A stretch of 64,000 nucleotides of DNA from CATQHQ01 sp965243805. Lineage in GTDB: Bacteria > Gemmatimonadota > Gemmatimonadetes > Longimicrobiales > Gaopeijiaceae. The stretch is from positions 3,100,001 to 3,164,000 of the forward strand of contig OZ251577.1 of assembly GCA_965243805.1 (NCBI GenBank). The letters run 5' to 3'. Shown here piece after piece: positions 17,684 through 26,141 of the stretch. Made by a program: the position numbers and the translations under genes. The stretch's first letter is position 1. Each line of letters begins with the position of its first letter. The notes beneath the pieces were generated by a model. The model was given only the letters and a program-made list of their open reading frames with translations. It was not told where the DNA came from and did not search any database.

Positions 17684-18481
17684 ATGCCATCCGGCCCCAA
17701 CCCATCCGACCCCAACCCATTGCCTCCGCCCCCGCCCGTCGCGCTGGTGACCGGCGCCTCTTCGGGGATCGGCCGTGGCATTGCCGTTCGCTTGGCCCGG
17801 GAGGGTTGGGCGGTCGGCCTCGCAGCCCGGCGCCAGGCGCGGCTGGAGGAGGTGGCCGGCGACATCCGCGACTGCGACGGCGGAGTCTCGGTCCACGTCT
17901 GCGACGTTGCCGAGCCGGAACAGGTGCGCAGCGCCGTCGCCGAGTGCCGCACGGCCCTGGGTCCCGTCGAACTCCTCGTCGCCAACGCCGGGGTCGCCCT
18001 CCGCGCCTCTCCTGCCGACCTGGACGCCGAAGAGGTGGAGCGCCTCTTCCGGGTCAACTTCTTCGGCGCGGTCCACGCGGTGGAGGCCGTCCTCCCCGAG
18101 ATGCTGCGCCGGCGCTCGGGCCACTTGGTGGCGGTCGCAAGCCTAGCGGGCTTCGGCGGACTGCGGGAACGAGCGGCCTACGGCGCGTCCAAGGCCGCCA
18201 TGATCGCCTTCTTCGAGAGCCTGCGGCTCGATCTCGCCTCCCAGGGCGTGGCCGTGACCGTGGCCAACCCCGGATTCGTGCGCACCGAGATGACCGAGAG
18301 AGACGACCGGCCGCGCCCCTTCATCATCGACGCCGACCCTGCCGTGGACCGGATCTACCGGGCCGTCCTGGCTCGCCGTCCTTCGGTCTCCTTCCCATGG
18401 CAGGTGGCATCGGCGGCAGCGCTGGCTCGCTCCTTCCCCCGCCGCGTCTACGACCTCCTCGCCAAGCGGGTCCCCGGTTGA
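17684..18481 (+). CDS. Short-chain dehydrogenase/reductase
   Basis: Classical SDR of 265 residues, NAD(P)-dependent, substrate unknown. After a Pro-rich start it shows the cofactor motif VTGASSGIGRGIA, the adenine-binding CDVAEPEQV, LVANAGVALR, and the catalytic set with Ser in VAVASLAGFGG and YGASK. Then PGFVRTEM follows. AARR after the second strand suggests NADP preference. The stop overlaps the next gene start (TTGA), so the SDR, GDPD and TilS genes form one run. Confidence 0.9.
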   Translation: MPSGPNPSDPNPLPPPPPVALVTGASSGIGRGIAVRLAREGWAVGLAARRQARLEEVAGDIRDCDGGVSVHVCDVAEPEQVRSAVAECRTALGPVELLVANAGVALRASPADLDAEEVERLFRVNFFGAVHAVEAVLPEMLRRRSGHLVAVASLAGFGGLRERAAYGASKAAMIAFFESLRLDLASQGVAVTVANPGFVRTEMTERDDRPRPFIIDADPAVDRIYRAVLARRPSVSFPWQVASAAALARSFPRRVYDLLAKRVPG

Positions 18482-19368
18482 GCGCCACGAGCCTCCCCCG
18501 AGGCCGGTGGACGGGCGCCCGCCGCCGTCCCGGCCACCCCTACTTCGCGGGCGCTCCCCTCCTCATGGCGCACCGGGGCGGCGCCAAGTTGGCTCCCGAG
18601 AACACGATGGCGGCGTTCCGTCGAGCCGTGGACGAGTACGACGCCGACGTGCTGGAGATGGATGTGCGCCTCACCGCCGACGGACGCTTGGTGGTGATCC
18701 ACGACGAGACGGTGGACCGCACCACCGACGGAACCGGTTGTGTTCGCGATACGACGTGGGACCAGCTCCGGCGCCTGGACGCGGGCTACCGCTTCCGGGA
18801 CCTCTCCGGCGCGTTCTCCTTCCGGGGCAAGGGCGTGCGTATTCCCCTCTTTGAGGACGTCCTGGACGCCTTCCCCCAGATGCGCGTCAACGTGGAGCCC
18901 AAGGCGGCAGAGGCGGCTGCTCCCCTGGTCGCGGCCGTCCGCTCCCGCAACGCGGAGCACCGGGTGCTGGTCGGCGCCGTGCGGGAAGCCACCCGCAAGG
19001 GCGCCCGAGCCCATCGTGGTCCTTGGGGCGCCTCCCGGAGACAGCTGGCGCCGTTCTGGTTCGTCCATCGCGTGCCCCTGGCGGGGCGCTGGTACGTGCC
19101 TCGCGCCGACGCCTTCCAGGTCTCGGAGCGGTGGGGCGCCTTCCCGCTCCTCACGCCGTCCCTCGTCCGGGAGGCCCACCGGCGCAACATTCCCGTCCAC
19201 GCCTGGGTGGTGGACGCCCCCAAGGAGATGCGACGCCTTCTGGCCTGGGGCGTGGACGGCATCCAGACCGATCGTCCCGACCTGCTCGCTGCCGTCCTTG
19301 CCGACGTGGCCGGCCGTCCTCCGGTCGCGGCCAGCCGTTCGCCCGTCGCGGCCCACCAGGCTCCGTGA
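18478..19368 (+). CDS. Glycerophosphodiester phosphodiesterase family protein
   Basis: GDPD enzymes hydrolyse deacylated phospholipids to glycerol-3-phosphate and an alcohol. The 296-residue protein has LMAHRGGAKLAPENTMAAF (catalytic His/Arg and Glu), DVLEMDVRLTADGRLVVIHDETVDRTTDGTG (metal Glu/Asp and second His), NVEPK, VHAWVVDAPKEMRRLLAWGVDGIQTDRPD. No signal peptide, so probably cytoplasmic. TTG 18478 is chosen as start for its TTGA overlap with the SDR stop. The middle (VGAVREATRKGARAHRGPWG) is unusual but stays in frame with conserved sequence after it. Confidence 0.88.
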   Translation: MSATSLPRGRWTGARRRPGHPYFAGAPLLMAHRGGAKLAPENTMAAFRRAVDEYDADVLEMDVRLTADGRLVVIHDETVDRTTDGTGCVRDTTWDQLRRLDAGYRFRDLSGAFSFRGKGVRIPLFEDVLDAFPQMRVNVEPKAAEAAAPLVAAVRSRNAEHRVLVGAVREATRKGARAHRGPWGASRRQLAPFWFVHRVPLAGRWYVPRADAFQVSERWGAFPLLTPSLVREAHRRNIPVHAWVVDAPKEMRRLLAWGVDGIQTDRPDLLAAVLADVAGRPPVAASRSPVAAHQAP

Positions 19369-20888
19369 ACACCGCCGCCTTCGAGGAGCGGTTCCGCGCT
19401 CGCCTGGCAGAGGCCCGCTGGCCCGAGGAGGCCCCCGCTGCGATCGTCGGCGTCTCCGGCGGGCTGGACTCCATGACCCTGCTGCGCCTCCTGCTCCAGT
19501 ACCGCGAGCACGCCGGCCGGCCCCGGATCGTCGCCGCCCACCTGAACCACCGCATGAGCCCTTGCAGCGCCGCCACCGCCGAGTGGGTGGACGCCAAGTG
19601 CGCCGAGTGGGACGTGCAGTGCCACCTCCGCGCCGCCCCCGCTCCCGTCCGGTCCGAGGCCGAAGGGCGCGCGCTCCGCTACCGGTTCTTCGACGAGTGC
19701 AGGCGGCGCGCAGGGCGACGAGCCGTCGCGGCAACCGCCCACACCGCCGACGACCAAGCCGAAACGGTCCTCTTCCGGATCGCCCGCGGGGCCGGCCCAA
19801 GGGGCATGTCCGGCGTGCTTCCGGAGCGGGGGCCGGGCGTGGTGCGCCCGCTACTCCCCTTCTGGCGCCGCGAACTGGCCGCCTTTGCCGCCGCGCATCA
19901 GATCCCCTTCCGCGACGACCCCACCAATCAAGACCTGCGCTGGACCCGCAACCGGCTGCGCCACGAAGTGCTCCCCGCCCTCGAAGAGTCGGTCCCCGGG
20001 GCCGGGGCGGCGCTGGCGGCCCTGGCCGACACCGCCCGCCTCCACGGCGATGCGCTGAACCACCTGCTGGACGACCGGATCGCGGCGCTAGCGCCGGGCG
20101 GCGACCGCCCGTCCTCCGGCGTCCTCGACCTGGACCGCGACGCGCTTCTGGCCCTCCCCGACTCCGTCCTGGCCCTGGTGCTCCGACGTGCCGCGCATCG
20201 CCTGGGCGGCCGACCAGGGCGCGCCGCCACAAGGGACCTGTTGCGCTTCGTCAAGGAGTCTCCCAGCGGCCGCCGCATGTCGATCGCCGGCGGCGTCGCC
20301 GCGACCCGCCGCCTGGCCTGCCTCCGGATTGAGCGCATCGAACCGTCCGACCGCAACGCCGAAGAAGACGCCGGCTCCTCGCGCCCCCCGGCCGCTCCCG
20401 CCGGTGCCTCGCCCCACCCTGCCGCCGCCGGCTCCTCGCTCCACCCCGACGCCCACGAGGTCGTCCTCAAAGGCATCGAAGGGGCAGGGTGCTTCGCCCG
20501 AGGCAGGCTGGAGGTCCACGCGGTCTGGGGTTCTGCGCCGCCGGCCGGCTTCCCGTCGGTTGCGCCCTTCGCCCCCGAAGAGGTACGATTCCCACTGGCC
20601 GTCCGCCCGTGGCGGCCCGGCGACCGGATCGCGGCGCCCTACGGCAAGAAGAAGGTCAAGAAGATCCTCTTGGAGGCGCGTATCCCGAGCGACTGCCGAA
20701 CCGGCTACCCGGTGCTGGCCGATGCCGCTGGCAACGTCTTATGGGTACCCGGACTGTCGCACCCGACCTCGGGCCGCGCCGCCGGTGGCCGCCCCGCGCC
20801 GTCCCCTCTCTGCTGGGTCGGCGTGCGCGTCGCCGGCCTCGCTCCGTGCCTCGGCGCCGCCACCGCCCCAACCGACTCTGCCCAGTGA
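19365..20888 (+). CDS. tilS: tRNA(Ile)-lysidine synthase
   Basis: Converts the wobble C of the AUA-reading tRNA-Ile to lysidine with ATP and lysine. The 507-residue protein starts GTG 19365 (GTGA overlap). N-terminal PP-loop VGVSGGLDSMTLL, AAHLNHRM, ATAHTADDQAETVLFRIARG and IPFRDDPTNQDLRWTRNRLRHEV define the catalytic domain. A C-terminal TilS_C domain carries VRPWRPGDRI and KKKVKKILLEARIP. Between them (about 345-365) is a Pro/Ala/Ser insert derived from tandem copies (SSRPPAAPAGASPHPAA). It precedes hpt and ftsH, a conserved trio. Confidence 0.94.
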   Translation: MNTAAFEERFRARLAEARWPEEAPAAIVGVSGGLDSMTLLRLLLQYREHAGRPRIVAAHLNHRMSPCSAATAEWVDAKCAEWDVQCHLRAAPAPVRSEAEGRALRYRFFDECRRRAGRRAVAATAHTADDQAETVLFRIARGAGPRGMSGVLPERGPGVVRPLLPFWRRELAAFAAAHQIPFRDDPTNQDLRWTRNRLRHEVLPALEESVPGAGAALAALADTARLHGDALNHLLDDRIAALAPGGDRPSSGVLDLDRDALLALPDSVLALVLRRAAHRLGGRPGRAATRDLLRFVKESPSGRRMSIAGGVAATRRLACLRIERIEPSDRNAEEDAGSSRPPAAPAGASPHPAAAGSSLHPDAHEVVLKGIEGAGCFARGRLEVHAVWGSAPPAGFPSVAPFAPEEVRFPLAVRPWRPGDRIAAPYGKKKVKKILLEARIPSDCRTGYPVLADAAGNVLWVPGLSHPTSGRAAGGRPAPSPLCWVGVRVAGLAPCLGAATAPTDSAQ

Positions 20889-21448
20889 GCGTTGCCGCCA
20901 CCGCCGAATCCCACGCCCGTCGCCAGCTCGGCGCTGGCCAACTCCGCCGCATCGTCTTCTCGGAGGCGCGCATCCAGTCCCGCGTCGCCGAGATGGGCCG
21001 TCAGATCGGCGCCTCCTACGCGCCCGACGCCGAGATTCTCATCCTGGGCCTGCTGAAGGGGTCCTTCATCTTCATCGCCGACCTGGTGCGCCGCATCCCC
21101 CGTCCGATCCAAGTCGACTTCATCCGCGTGTCGTCCTACGGCGACGCGACCGTCAGCAGCGGAGAAGTCCAGCTTCTCTACGATCCGCGGGCCGACCTCC
21201 GGGGCCGCAGTGTTATCCTTGTAGAGGACATCGTGGACAGCGGCAAGACGATGAACCATCTGATCCCGCTGTTGCTGGACCGGAATCCAGCCAGCCTCCA
21301 AGTCTGCACCCTCCTCCACAAGCGTCTGGCCCGCCTCCGCCTGGAGCCTCGCTGGGTCGGCTTCGACGCGCCCGAGGAGTTTCTGGTGGGCTACGGCCTT
21401 GGACACGGCGAGGACTTCCGGCACCTACCCTGCATCGGGTCGATCTGA
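20885..21448 (+). CDS. hpt: Hypoxanthine phosphoribosyltransferase
   Basis: Purine salvage enzyme making IMP/GMP from hypoxanthine/guanine and PRPP. The 187-residue protein contains LGLLKGSFIFIADLVRRI, VDFIRVSSYG, the PRPP loop VILVEDIVDSGKTMNHL, TLLHKRLA and VGYGLGHGEDFRHLPCIG. The GTG start at 20885 overlaps the tilS stop (GTGA), and ftsH begins directly after its own stop. Confidence 0.95.
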   Translation: MSVAATAESHARRQLGAGQLRRIVFSEARIQSRVAEMGRQIGASYAPDAEILILGLLKGSFIFIADLVRRIPRPIQVDFIRVSSYGDATVSSGEVQLLYDPRADLRGRSVILVEDIVDSGKTMNHLIPLLLDRNPASLQVCTLLHKRLARLRLEPRWVGFDAPEEFLVGYGLGHGEDFRHLPCIGSI

Positions 21449-23578
21449 ATGGCCGACGAGAAGCCTTCCAAAAAGAAGACCATCAAGAAGCCCGCCACCG
21501 CCGACGAGGACCAGAACGGCAAGAAGTCGGCGAAGCCCAAGAAGGCCGAGAAGAGCCCGGAGAAGGCCGCCGACAAGAAGGCCGCCGACAAGAAGGCCGA
21601 AAAGATGCCGAGCGCCCCCCGGTTCTCGGGCGCCTCCCGTGCCGCCGCGTTCTGGATCTTCCTGGCCCTCATGTCCGTGCTGGCGTTCCAGTTCATGCGC
21701 CAGTCCGACGACCGGGCCAACGTGCTGGTGCTCTCCGAGTTCCACCGGCAGATCGAGGCCGAGAACATCCTCAAGGTGACGTTCTTCGGCGAAGCCCGTG
21801 TCGAAGGCGAACTGAGGAACACGATCACCCTGCCTTCGGGCGCCGACGTCCACGAGTTCCGCACGGACCTGGTGCCCGGCGCCGCCGTGGCGCTGGAAGA
21901 GCAGCTGCGAGCCCAGAGCGTGGAGATCACCGCCAGGCCCCAAGGGACCGCGTGGTGGGGCGTTCTGCTGGGCATCCTTCCGTGGCTGCTTCTGATCGCC
22001 TTCTGGATATGGATCGTGCGCTCCATCCAGAGCGGCGGGAACAAGGCGTTCCAATTCGGGCGCTCCCGGGCGAAGCTCATCAGCCCTGACACGCCCCAGG
22101 TCAACTTCGGAGACGTGGCCGGCGCCGAAGAGGCCAAGGACGAGCTGGAAGAGATCGTCGAGTTCCTCAAGGACCCGCCCCAGTACTCCAGGCTGGGGGG
22201 CCGCTTGCCCAAGGGCGTCCTCTTGGTCGGCCCCCCGGGCACGGGCAAGACCCTCCTGGCTCGGGCCGTGGCTGGCGAGGCGGGCCGGCCCTTCTTCCAG
22301 ATGTCGGGCTCCGACTTCGTGGAGATGTTCGTCGGCGTGGGAGCGTCCCGAGTCCGGGACCTCTTCGAGCAGGGCAAAGCCCACGCCCCGTGCATCATCT
22401 TCGTGGACGAGATCGACGCCGTGGGCCGCCACCGCGGCGCCGGACTGGGGGGCGGCCACGACGAGCGGGAGCAGACCCTCAACGCGCTCCTGGTCCAGAT
22501 GGACGGCTTCGAGGCCAACGAGGGGGTCATCCTCCTGGCCGCCACCAACCGTCCCGACGTGCTGGACCCGGCCCTCCTCCGGCCCGGCCGCTTCGACCGC
22601 CAAGTAGTGGTGGACCTGCCGGACCTGAAGGGCCGCGAGGGCATCCTTCGCGTCCACGCCAAGCAGCTTCCCCTGGACGAGGACGTGGAGCTGTCGGTGG
22701 TCGCCCGAGGGACGCCGGGGCTGAGCGGTGCCGACCTCTCCAACATCTGCAACGAGGCCGCCCTCTTCGCGGCCCGCCGCGGCGTGGACCAAGTAGCGAT
22801 GGAGGACTTCGAGCGGGCCAAGGACAAGGTCATGCTCGGCACCGAGCGCAAGAGCATGGTCCTCAACGAGTCCGAACGGAAGCTGACGGCCTACCACGAG
22901 GCCGGCCACGCCGTGATCGGCGTCAAGCTCCCGGGCCTGGACCCGGTCCACAAGGTGACGATCGTCCCCAGAGGAAGAGCGCTGGGGATCACGGCTTCCC
23001 TCCCGGAGGAGGACCGCCACTCCTACACCCGGGACTGGCTCAACGGCCAGCTGGCGATGCTCTTCGGCGGTCGGGTGGCGGAGGAGATGGCGTTCGGCCT
23101 GGAGAAGGTGACGACGGGCGCCGGCAACGACATCGAGCGTGCCACGTCCATGGCGCGCCGAATGGTCACCCGCTTCGGCATGTCGGACCGGATCGGGCTG
23201 ATGGCCGTGGGCGACTCGGAGCACGAGGTCTTCCTGGGGCGCGAGCTGGTCCAGCGCCGGGAAGTGTCGGAGCACACCGCGCGCCAGGTCGACGAAGAGG
23301 TGAAGCGCATCCTCGACGACGCCCACGCCCGGGCGAGGGGGGTCCTGGACGAGAACCGGGAGCTGCTGGAGTCGATTGCGATGGCCCTGCTGGACCGGGA
23401 GACGCTGGACGGCGACGAGATCCAAATGCTGCTGGACGGCAAGACGCTGCCGCCCCTCGTGGTGGATGCCGAAGTGGACCCGGACCAGCTCCAGCTCGGT
23501 CTCCCCGGCGCCGAAGCCCCGGAAGCGGTCCCCGAAGCGGCCTTGGGCGTTCCCGAACCGCAGCCCTCGCCGGCGTAG
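21449..23578 (+). CDS. ftsH: ATP-dependent zinc metalloprotease FtsH
   Basis: Membrane AAA+ protease that degrades misassembled membrane proteins and selected regulators. 709 residues: a Lys/Ala-rich N-terminus with a tandem KKAADKKAADKKAE (about 39-52), a first membrane segment (about 67-87), a periplasmic domain, and a second membrane segment (WWGVLLGILPWLLLIAFWIW). Then come Walker A GPPGTGKT (261-268), Walker B CIIFVDEIDA, arginine fingers ATNRPDVLDPALLRPGRFDR, and the zinc motif HEAGH (483-487). It starts one base after the hpt stop. Family-standard architecture. Confidence 0.97.
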   Translation: MADEKPSKKKTIKKPATADEDQNGKKSAKPKKAEKSPEKAADKKAADKKAEKMPSAPRFSGASRAAAFWIFLALMSVLAFQFMRQSDDRANVLVLSEFHRQIEAENILKVTFFGEARVEGELRNTITLPSGADVHEFRTDLVPGAAVALEEQLRAQSVEITARPQGTAWWGVLLGILPWLLLIAFWIWIVRSIQSGGNKAFQFGRSRAKLISPDTPQVNFGDVAGAEEAKDELEEIVEFLKDPPQYSRLGGRLPKGVLLVGPPGTGKTLLARAVAGEAGRPFFQMSGSDFVEMFVGVGASRVRDLFEQGKAHAPCIIFVDEIDAVGRHRGAGLGGGHDEREQTLNALLVQMDGFEANEGVILLAATNRPDVLDPALLRPGRFDRQVVVDLPDLKGREGILRVHAKQLPLDEDVELSVVARGTPGLSGADLSNICNEAALFAARRGVDQVAMEDFERAKDKVMLGTERKSMVLNESERKLTAYHEAGHAVIGVKLPGLDPVHKVTIVPRGRALGITASLPEEDRHSYTRDWLNGQLAMLFGGRVAEEMAFGLEKVTTGAGNDIERATSMARRMVTRFGMSDRIGLMAVGDSEHEVFLGRELVQRREVSEHTARQVDEEVKRILDDAHARARGVLDENRELLESIAMALLDRETLDGDEIQMLLDGKTLPPLVVDAEVDPDQLQLGLPGAEAPEAVPEAALGVPEPQPSPA

Positions 23579-23586
23579 GTCTAGCC

Positions 23587-24390
23587 CTAGTCCAGCGTCC
23601 CCGCCTGCTCCAGCTCCAACCCCGCGCTGGGCATGGAGCGCTCCAGCACCCTTCGGAGCCGCGCCGCGTCCACGCCAACCTCGATCCGGCCCCGCCAAGC
23701 CACCGATATCCGCGCCGTCTCCTCGCTGACCACGATCACCACCGCGTCGGTCTCCTCGCTGAGCCCGATCGCGGCGCGGTGCCGAGTGCCCAGCGACCGG
23801 TCGCCCACCGGGTTCTGGGTCAGGGGCAGGATCACGCGGGCGGTCTGGATCACGTCGCCCACCACGATCGCCGCCCCGTCGTGAAGGGGGGACTGGGGCG
23901 AGAAGATCGAACGGAGGAGCTCGGGAGACAGCTTCGCCCCCACCGGACTTCCAGAGCGCGCGTAGTCCCGCAGGCCCGTCTCGCGCTGAACCGCCAGGAT
24001 CGCCCCCGTCCGCGTTTGGGCCAGCTGCGCCGCGCTCTCCACCAAGTCGTCCACGACCTTCGTCTTCCGGGCCGGCGTCAGCAGTCCCACCAGCCGGCTC
24101 TCGCCCAGCCGCGCCAGCGCCGCCCGCATCTCGGGCTGGAACACCACCAGCGCCGCGATCGCCCCGTACTGAAAGATGTTCTCGATGAGGCGACGGATGA
24201 CGGAGAAGTCCAGCACCACGGCCAGCAGGTGGAGTCCCCCCAGCAGGAGCACCCCCAGCAGCATCTGCATTGCTCGGGTCTCGCGGATCAGCAGAAGGAT
24301 CCGGTAGACCAGCAGGAAGACCACGGCGATCTCCGCCAAGTCGCCCCATCCGGGCCGGAGGAAGTCCAGTTGTCGGAGGATCCCGTTCAC
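23587..24390 (-). CDS. cdaA: Diadenylate cyclase CdaA
   Basis: Makes the second messenger c-di-AMP from two ATP. From GTG 24390 the protein has 267 residues: three N-terminal membrane segments (about 12-105, with FLLVYRILLLIRETRAMQML), then the DAC domain with LHDGAAIVVG and GTRHRAAIGLSEETDAVVIVVSEETG-like sequence (here SEETARIS). DGA and RHR are the nucleotide-binding motifs. GTG is preferred over the distant ATG because it has GGAGGAAAGG upstream and gives the family length. It is convergent with ftsH. No CdaR gene adjoins it, but a PgpH-like hydrolase is at 50992. Confidence 0.93.
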   Translation of the reverse strand: MNGILRQLDFLRPGWGDLAEIAVVFLLVYRILLLIRETRAMQMLLGVLLLGGLHLLAVVLDFSVIRRLIENIFQYGAIAALVVFQPEMRAALARLGESRLVGLLTPARKTKVVDDLVESAAQLAQTRTGAILAVQRETGLRDYARSGSPVGAKLSPELLRSIFSPQSPLHDGAAIVVGDVIQTARVILPLTQNPVGDRSLGTRHRAAIGLSEETDAVVIVVSEETARISVAWRGRIEVGVDAARLRRVLERSMPSAGLELEQAGTLD

Positions 24391-24438
24391 GTCCCGCCTT
24401 TCCTCCCGCCCTTTCGCCGAGTGTTCTCCCAACATAAC

Positions 24439-24467
24439 TTGACCTTGCCGACACCCTTGCCTACCTT
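24439..24467 (+). promoter_or_regulatory. Candidate promoter of the tolQ-exbD-exbD-tonB operon
   Basis: TTGACC (24439-24444) and TACCTT (24462-24467) are spaced by 17 bases in the divergent gap between cdaA and tolQ, about 100 bases before the tolQ start. The -10 box is a moderate match. Confidence 0.5.
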
Positions 24468-24573
24468 GACACGGTTCCCAGCCGCTTCCAGGCGTCCATC
24501 CCTGGGAGCCGCTGTCCATCCCCTGGAGCCCCAGACCGCGGAGCCCCGGACCGCCATCCCCCCGGAGCCGAAC

Positions 24574-25239
24574 TTGAACAACAGCTACGAGCTATCCACC
24601 CTCTTCGCCGACGGCGGGCTCATGATGTACCCCCTCGTCGTCTGTTCGCTGATCGCTCTGGGGGTCATCATCGCCAAGGCGTGGACCCTGTGGCTCGCGC
24701 ACCGCAGCACGATGTCGGTCCTCCAGGAAGTAGAGGAAGCCGCTGCCGCCGGACGGCTGGACGAAGCCGCGCAGATCGCCGCGTCCAAGCCGGGACCCGC
24801 GGCCGCCATCCTTCTGGCCGGACTCCGGCGGATCAAGGGGCTCACGGTTGCGGAGGGAGAGGTGGAGCAGGTGATCTCCACGGCAGGAGCGATCGAGCTC
24901 AGCTTCCTGGAGCGAGGCTTGGTGATCCTGGCGACGGTGGCCAACGTGGCCCCGCTCATGGGCTTCCTGGGGACGGTCGCCGGCATGATCCTGGCGTTCT
25001 CCTCCATCGAGGCCGCAGGCAACGTGGAACCCGGGCTGGTGGCCGGGGGTATCAAGGTGGCGCTCCTGACGACGGCGGCTGGCCTGACCATCGCAATTCC
25101 GGTCAACATCGGCTACAACTTCTTCGTGACGCGGATCGACAAGCTGATCGTGGACATGGAGCAGAGCACCCAGAAGATACTCACCATCGCCTGGGACATG
25201 GAACGCGACGGGAAGTTGCGGGTACTTTCCGAAGGATAA
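24574..25239 (+). CDS. MotA/TolQ/ExbB proton channel family protein
   Basis: Stator subunit of a TonB- or Tol-type energy-transducing complex in the inner membrane. The 221-residue protein has three membrane segments: near MMYPLVVCSLIALGVIIAKA, VANVAPLMGFLGTVAGMILA, and ALLTTAAGLTIAIPVNIGYN. The last two are the conserved channel helices with the GLLGTV-like and Thr-rich motifs. Start TTG 24574 is the only start close to the N-terminus. CGGAG lies upstream, and Gly/Pro-coding tandem repeats (about 24490-24565) fill the leader. It begins a four-gene operon with two ExbD proteins and TonB. Confidence 0.92.
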   Translation: MNNSYELSTLFADGGLMMYPLVVCSLIALGVIIAKAWTLWLAHRSTMSVLQEVEEAAAAGRLDEAAQIAASKPGPAAAILLAGLRRIKGLTVAEGEVEQVISTAGAIELSFLERGLVILATVANVAPLMGFLGTVAGMILAFSSIEAAGNVEPGLVAGGIKVALLTTAAGLTIAIPVNIGYNFFVTRIDKLIVDMEQSTQKILTIAWDMERDGKLRVLSEG

Positions 25240-25264
25240 ATCCCCCAAGAACGGAGGTCACCAA

Positions 25265-25687
25265 GTGGCGGTACTGGGCGGCAAGAAGTCGAAGGTCTCC
25301 GACGAGATCCCCTCCTCGTCGATGGCCGACATCGCCTTCCTTCTCCTCATCTTCTTCCTGGTCACGACGACCTTCCCGAAGGACAAGGGACTCTCCATCG
25401 TGCTCCCGGAGGAGGCCGAGGAGGTGGAGGTCAGCCAGAAGAACATCCTTCACATCGTCGTGAACCCCAACGGGGCCGTGACGATCAAGCGGGGCGAAAG
25501 CCAGCAGGAGCAGACGGTGCGCCCCAACGATGTGGAGGCGATCTGGCGCCAGGACGTGGCCCAGAACGAGAACCTCATCGCCGCGGTCAAGACCCACCCC
25601 GACACCCAGTACCGCTTCATGATCGACGTTCTCGACGCGCTGCACACCGCGGGCGCCGAGCGCATCTCCCTCCAACTCCTGGAGTAG
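25265..25687 (+). CDS. exbD: ExbD/TolR family protein (first copy)
   Basis: Periplasmic-facing stator partner of the TolQ/ExbB-like protein. The 140-residue protein has a single membrane segment (SSSMADIAFLLLIFFLVTTTF) holding the proton-carrying Asp of the MADIAF motif, then a periplasmic domain. GGAGG lies seven bases before the GTG start at 25265. A second, related copy follows seven bases downstream; the paired arrangement suggests a heteromeric stator. Confidence 0.94.
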   Translation: MAVLGGKKSKVSDEIPSSSMADIAFLLLIFFLVTTTFPKDKGLSIVLPEEAEEVEVSQKNILHIVVNPNGAVTIKRGESQQEQTVRPNDVEAIWRQDVAQNENLIAAVKTHPDTQYRFMIDVLDALHTAGAERISLQLLE

Positions 25688-25694
25688 CACCGCG

Positions 25695-26141
25695 ATGGGT
25701 CTGAAGGCAGGCGGTCTGCAGGGCAAGGCGAAGGCGTCGCAGGAGATTCCCTCCTCGTCGATGGCCGACATCGCCTTCCTCCTTCTCATCTTCTTCATGG
25801 TCTCCACCGTCTTCCAGACGGACAAGGATCGGCCCATCGACTGGGCCGCCGCCGAAGCCACGGAGAAGATCGACGAGAAGCAGAAGAACATCCTCAACAT
25901 CTGGGTGGAGTCCAACGGCGACATCTTCGTGAACGACGTTCAGCGTCCGATGGAGGAGCTGAGCGACGTGGTGGCTCCACTGTACGTAACCAACCGGAGC
26001 CTGGTGGTCTCCATTCGGTCGGACCGGTCCGTCCCCTACCGGTTCATCGACTTGGTTCAGCAGGAGCTGGTTTCCGCAGGCGTACTCCGGGTCGTATTCG
26101 CGACCGAACTCGAACAGAGCATGACAAGGGAGAGACGATGA
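25695..26141 (+). CDS. exbD: ExbD/TolR family protein (second copy)
   Basis: 148 residues with the same core as its neighbour (IPSSSMADIAFLLLIFFMVSTVF), but a divergent periplasmic part (VESNGDIFVNDVQRPMEEL). Start ATG 25695. Its stop overlaps the tonB start (ATGA). Duplication followed by divergence is likely: DNA identity is obvious around the membrane helix and low elsewhere. Confidence 0.94.
   Translation: MGLKAGGLQGKAKASQEIPSSSMADIAFLLLIFFMVSTVFQTDKDRPIDWAAAEATEKIDEKQKNILNIWVESNGDIFVNDVQRPMEELSDVVAPLYVTNRSLVVSIRSDRSVPYRFIDLVQQELVSAGVLRVVFATELEQSMTRERR

Noticed and set aside
16498..18480. Plus-strand frame open from 16498 up to the GDPD gene
   Set aside because: Only the part from 18478 shows GDPD motifs. 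The upstream part is antisense to rfbC and nfo, then out of frame with the SDR gene.
18960..19080. Suspected double frameshift inside the GDPD gene
   Set aside because: The stretch is unusual in sequence, but the frame is the same before and after and conserved residues continue. Other frames give nothing better.
24390..24519. N-terminal extension of CdaA to the ATG at 24519
   Set aside because: The added 43 residues are low complexity and overlap the promoter region. GTG 24390 has a ribosome-binding site and gives the family length.
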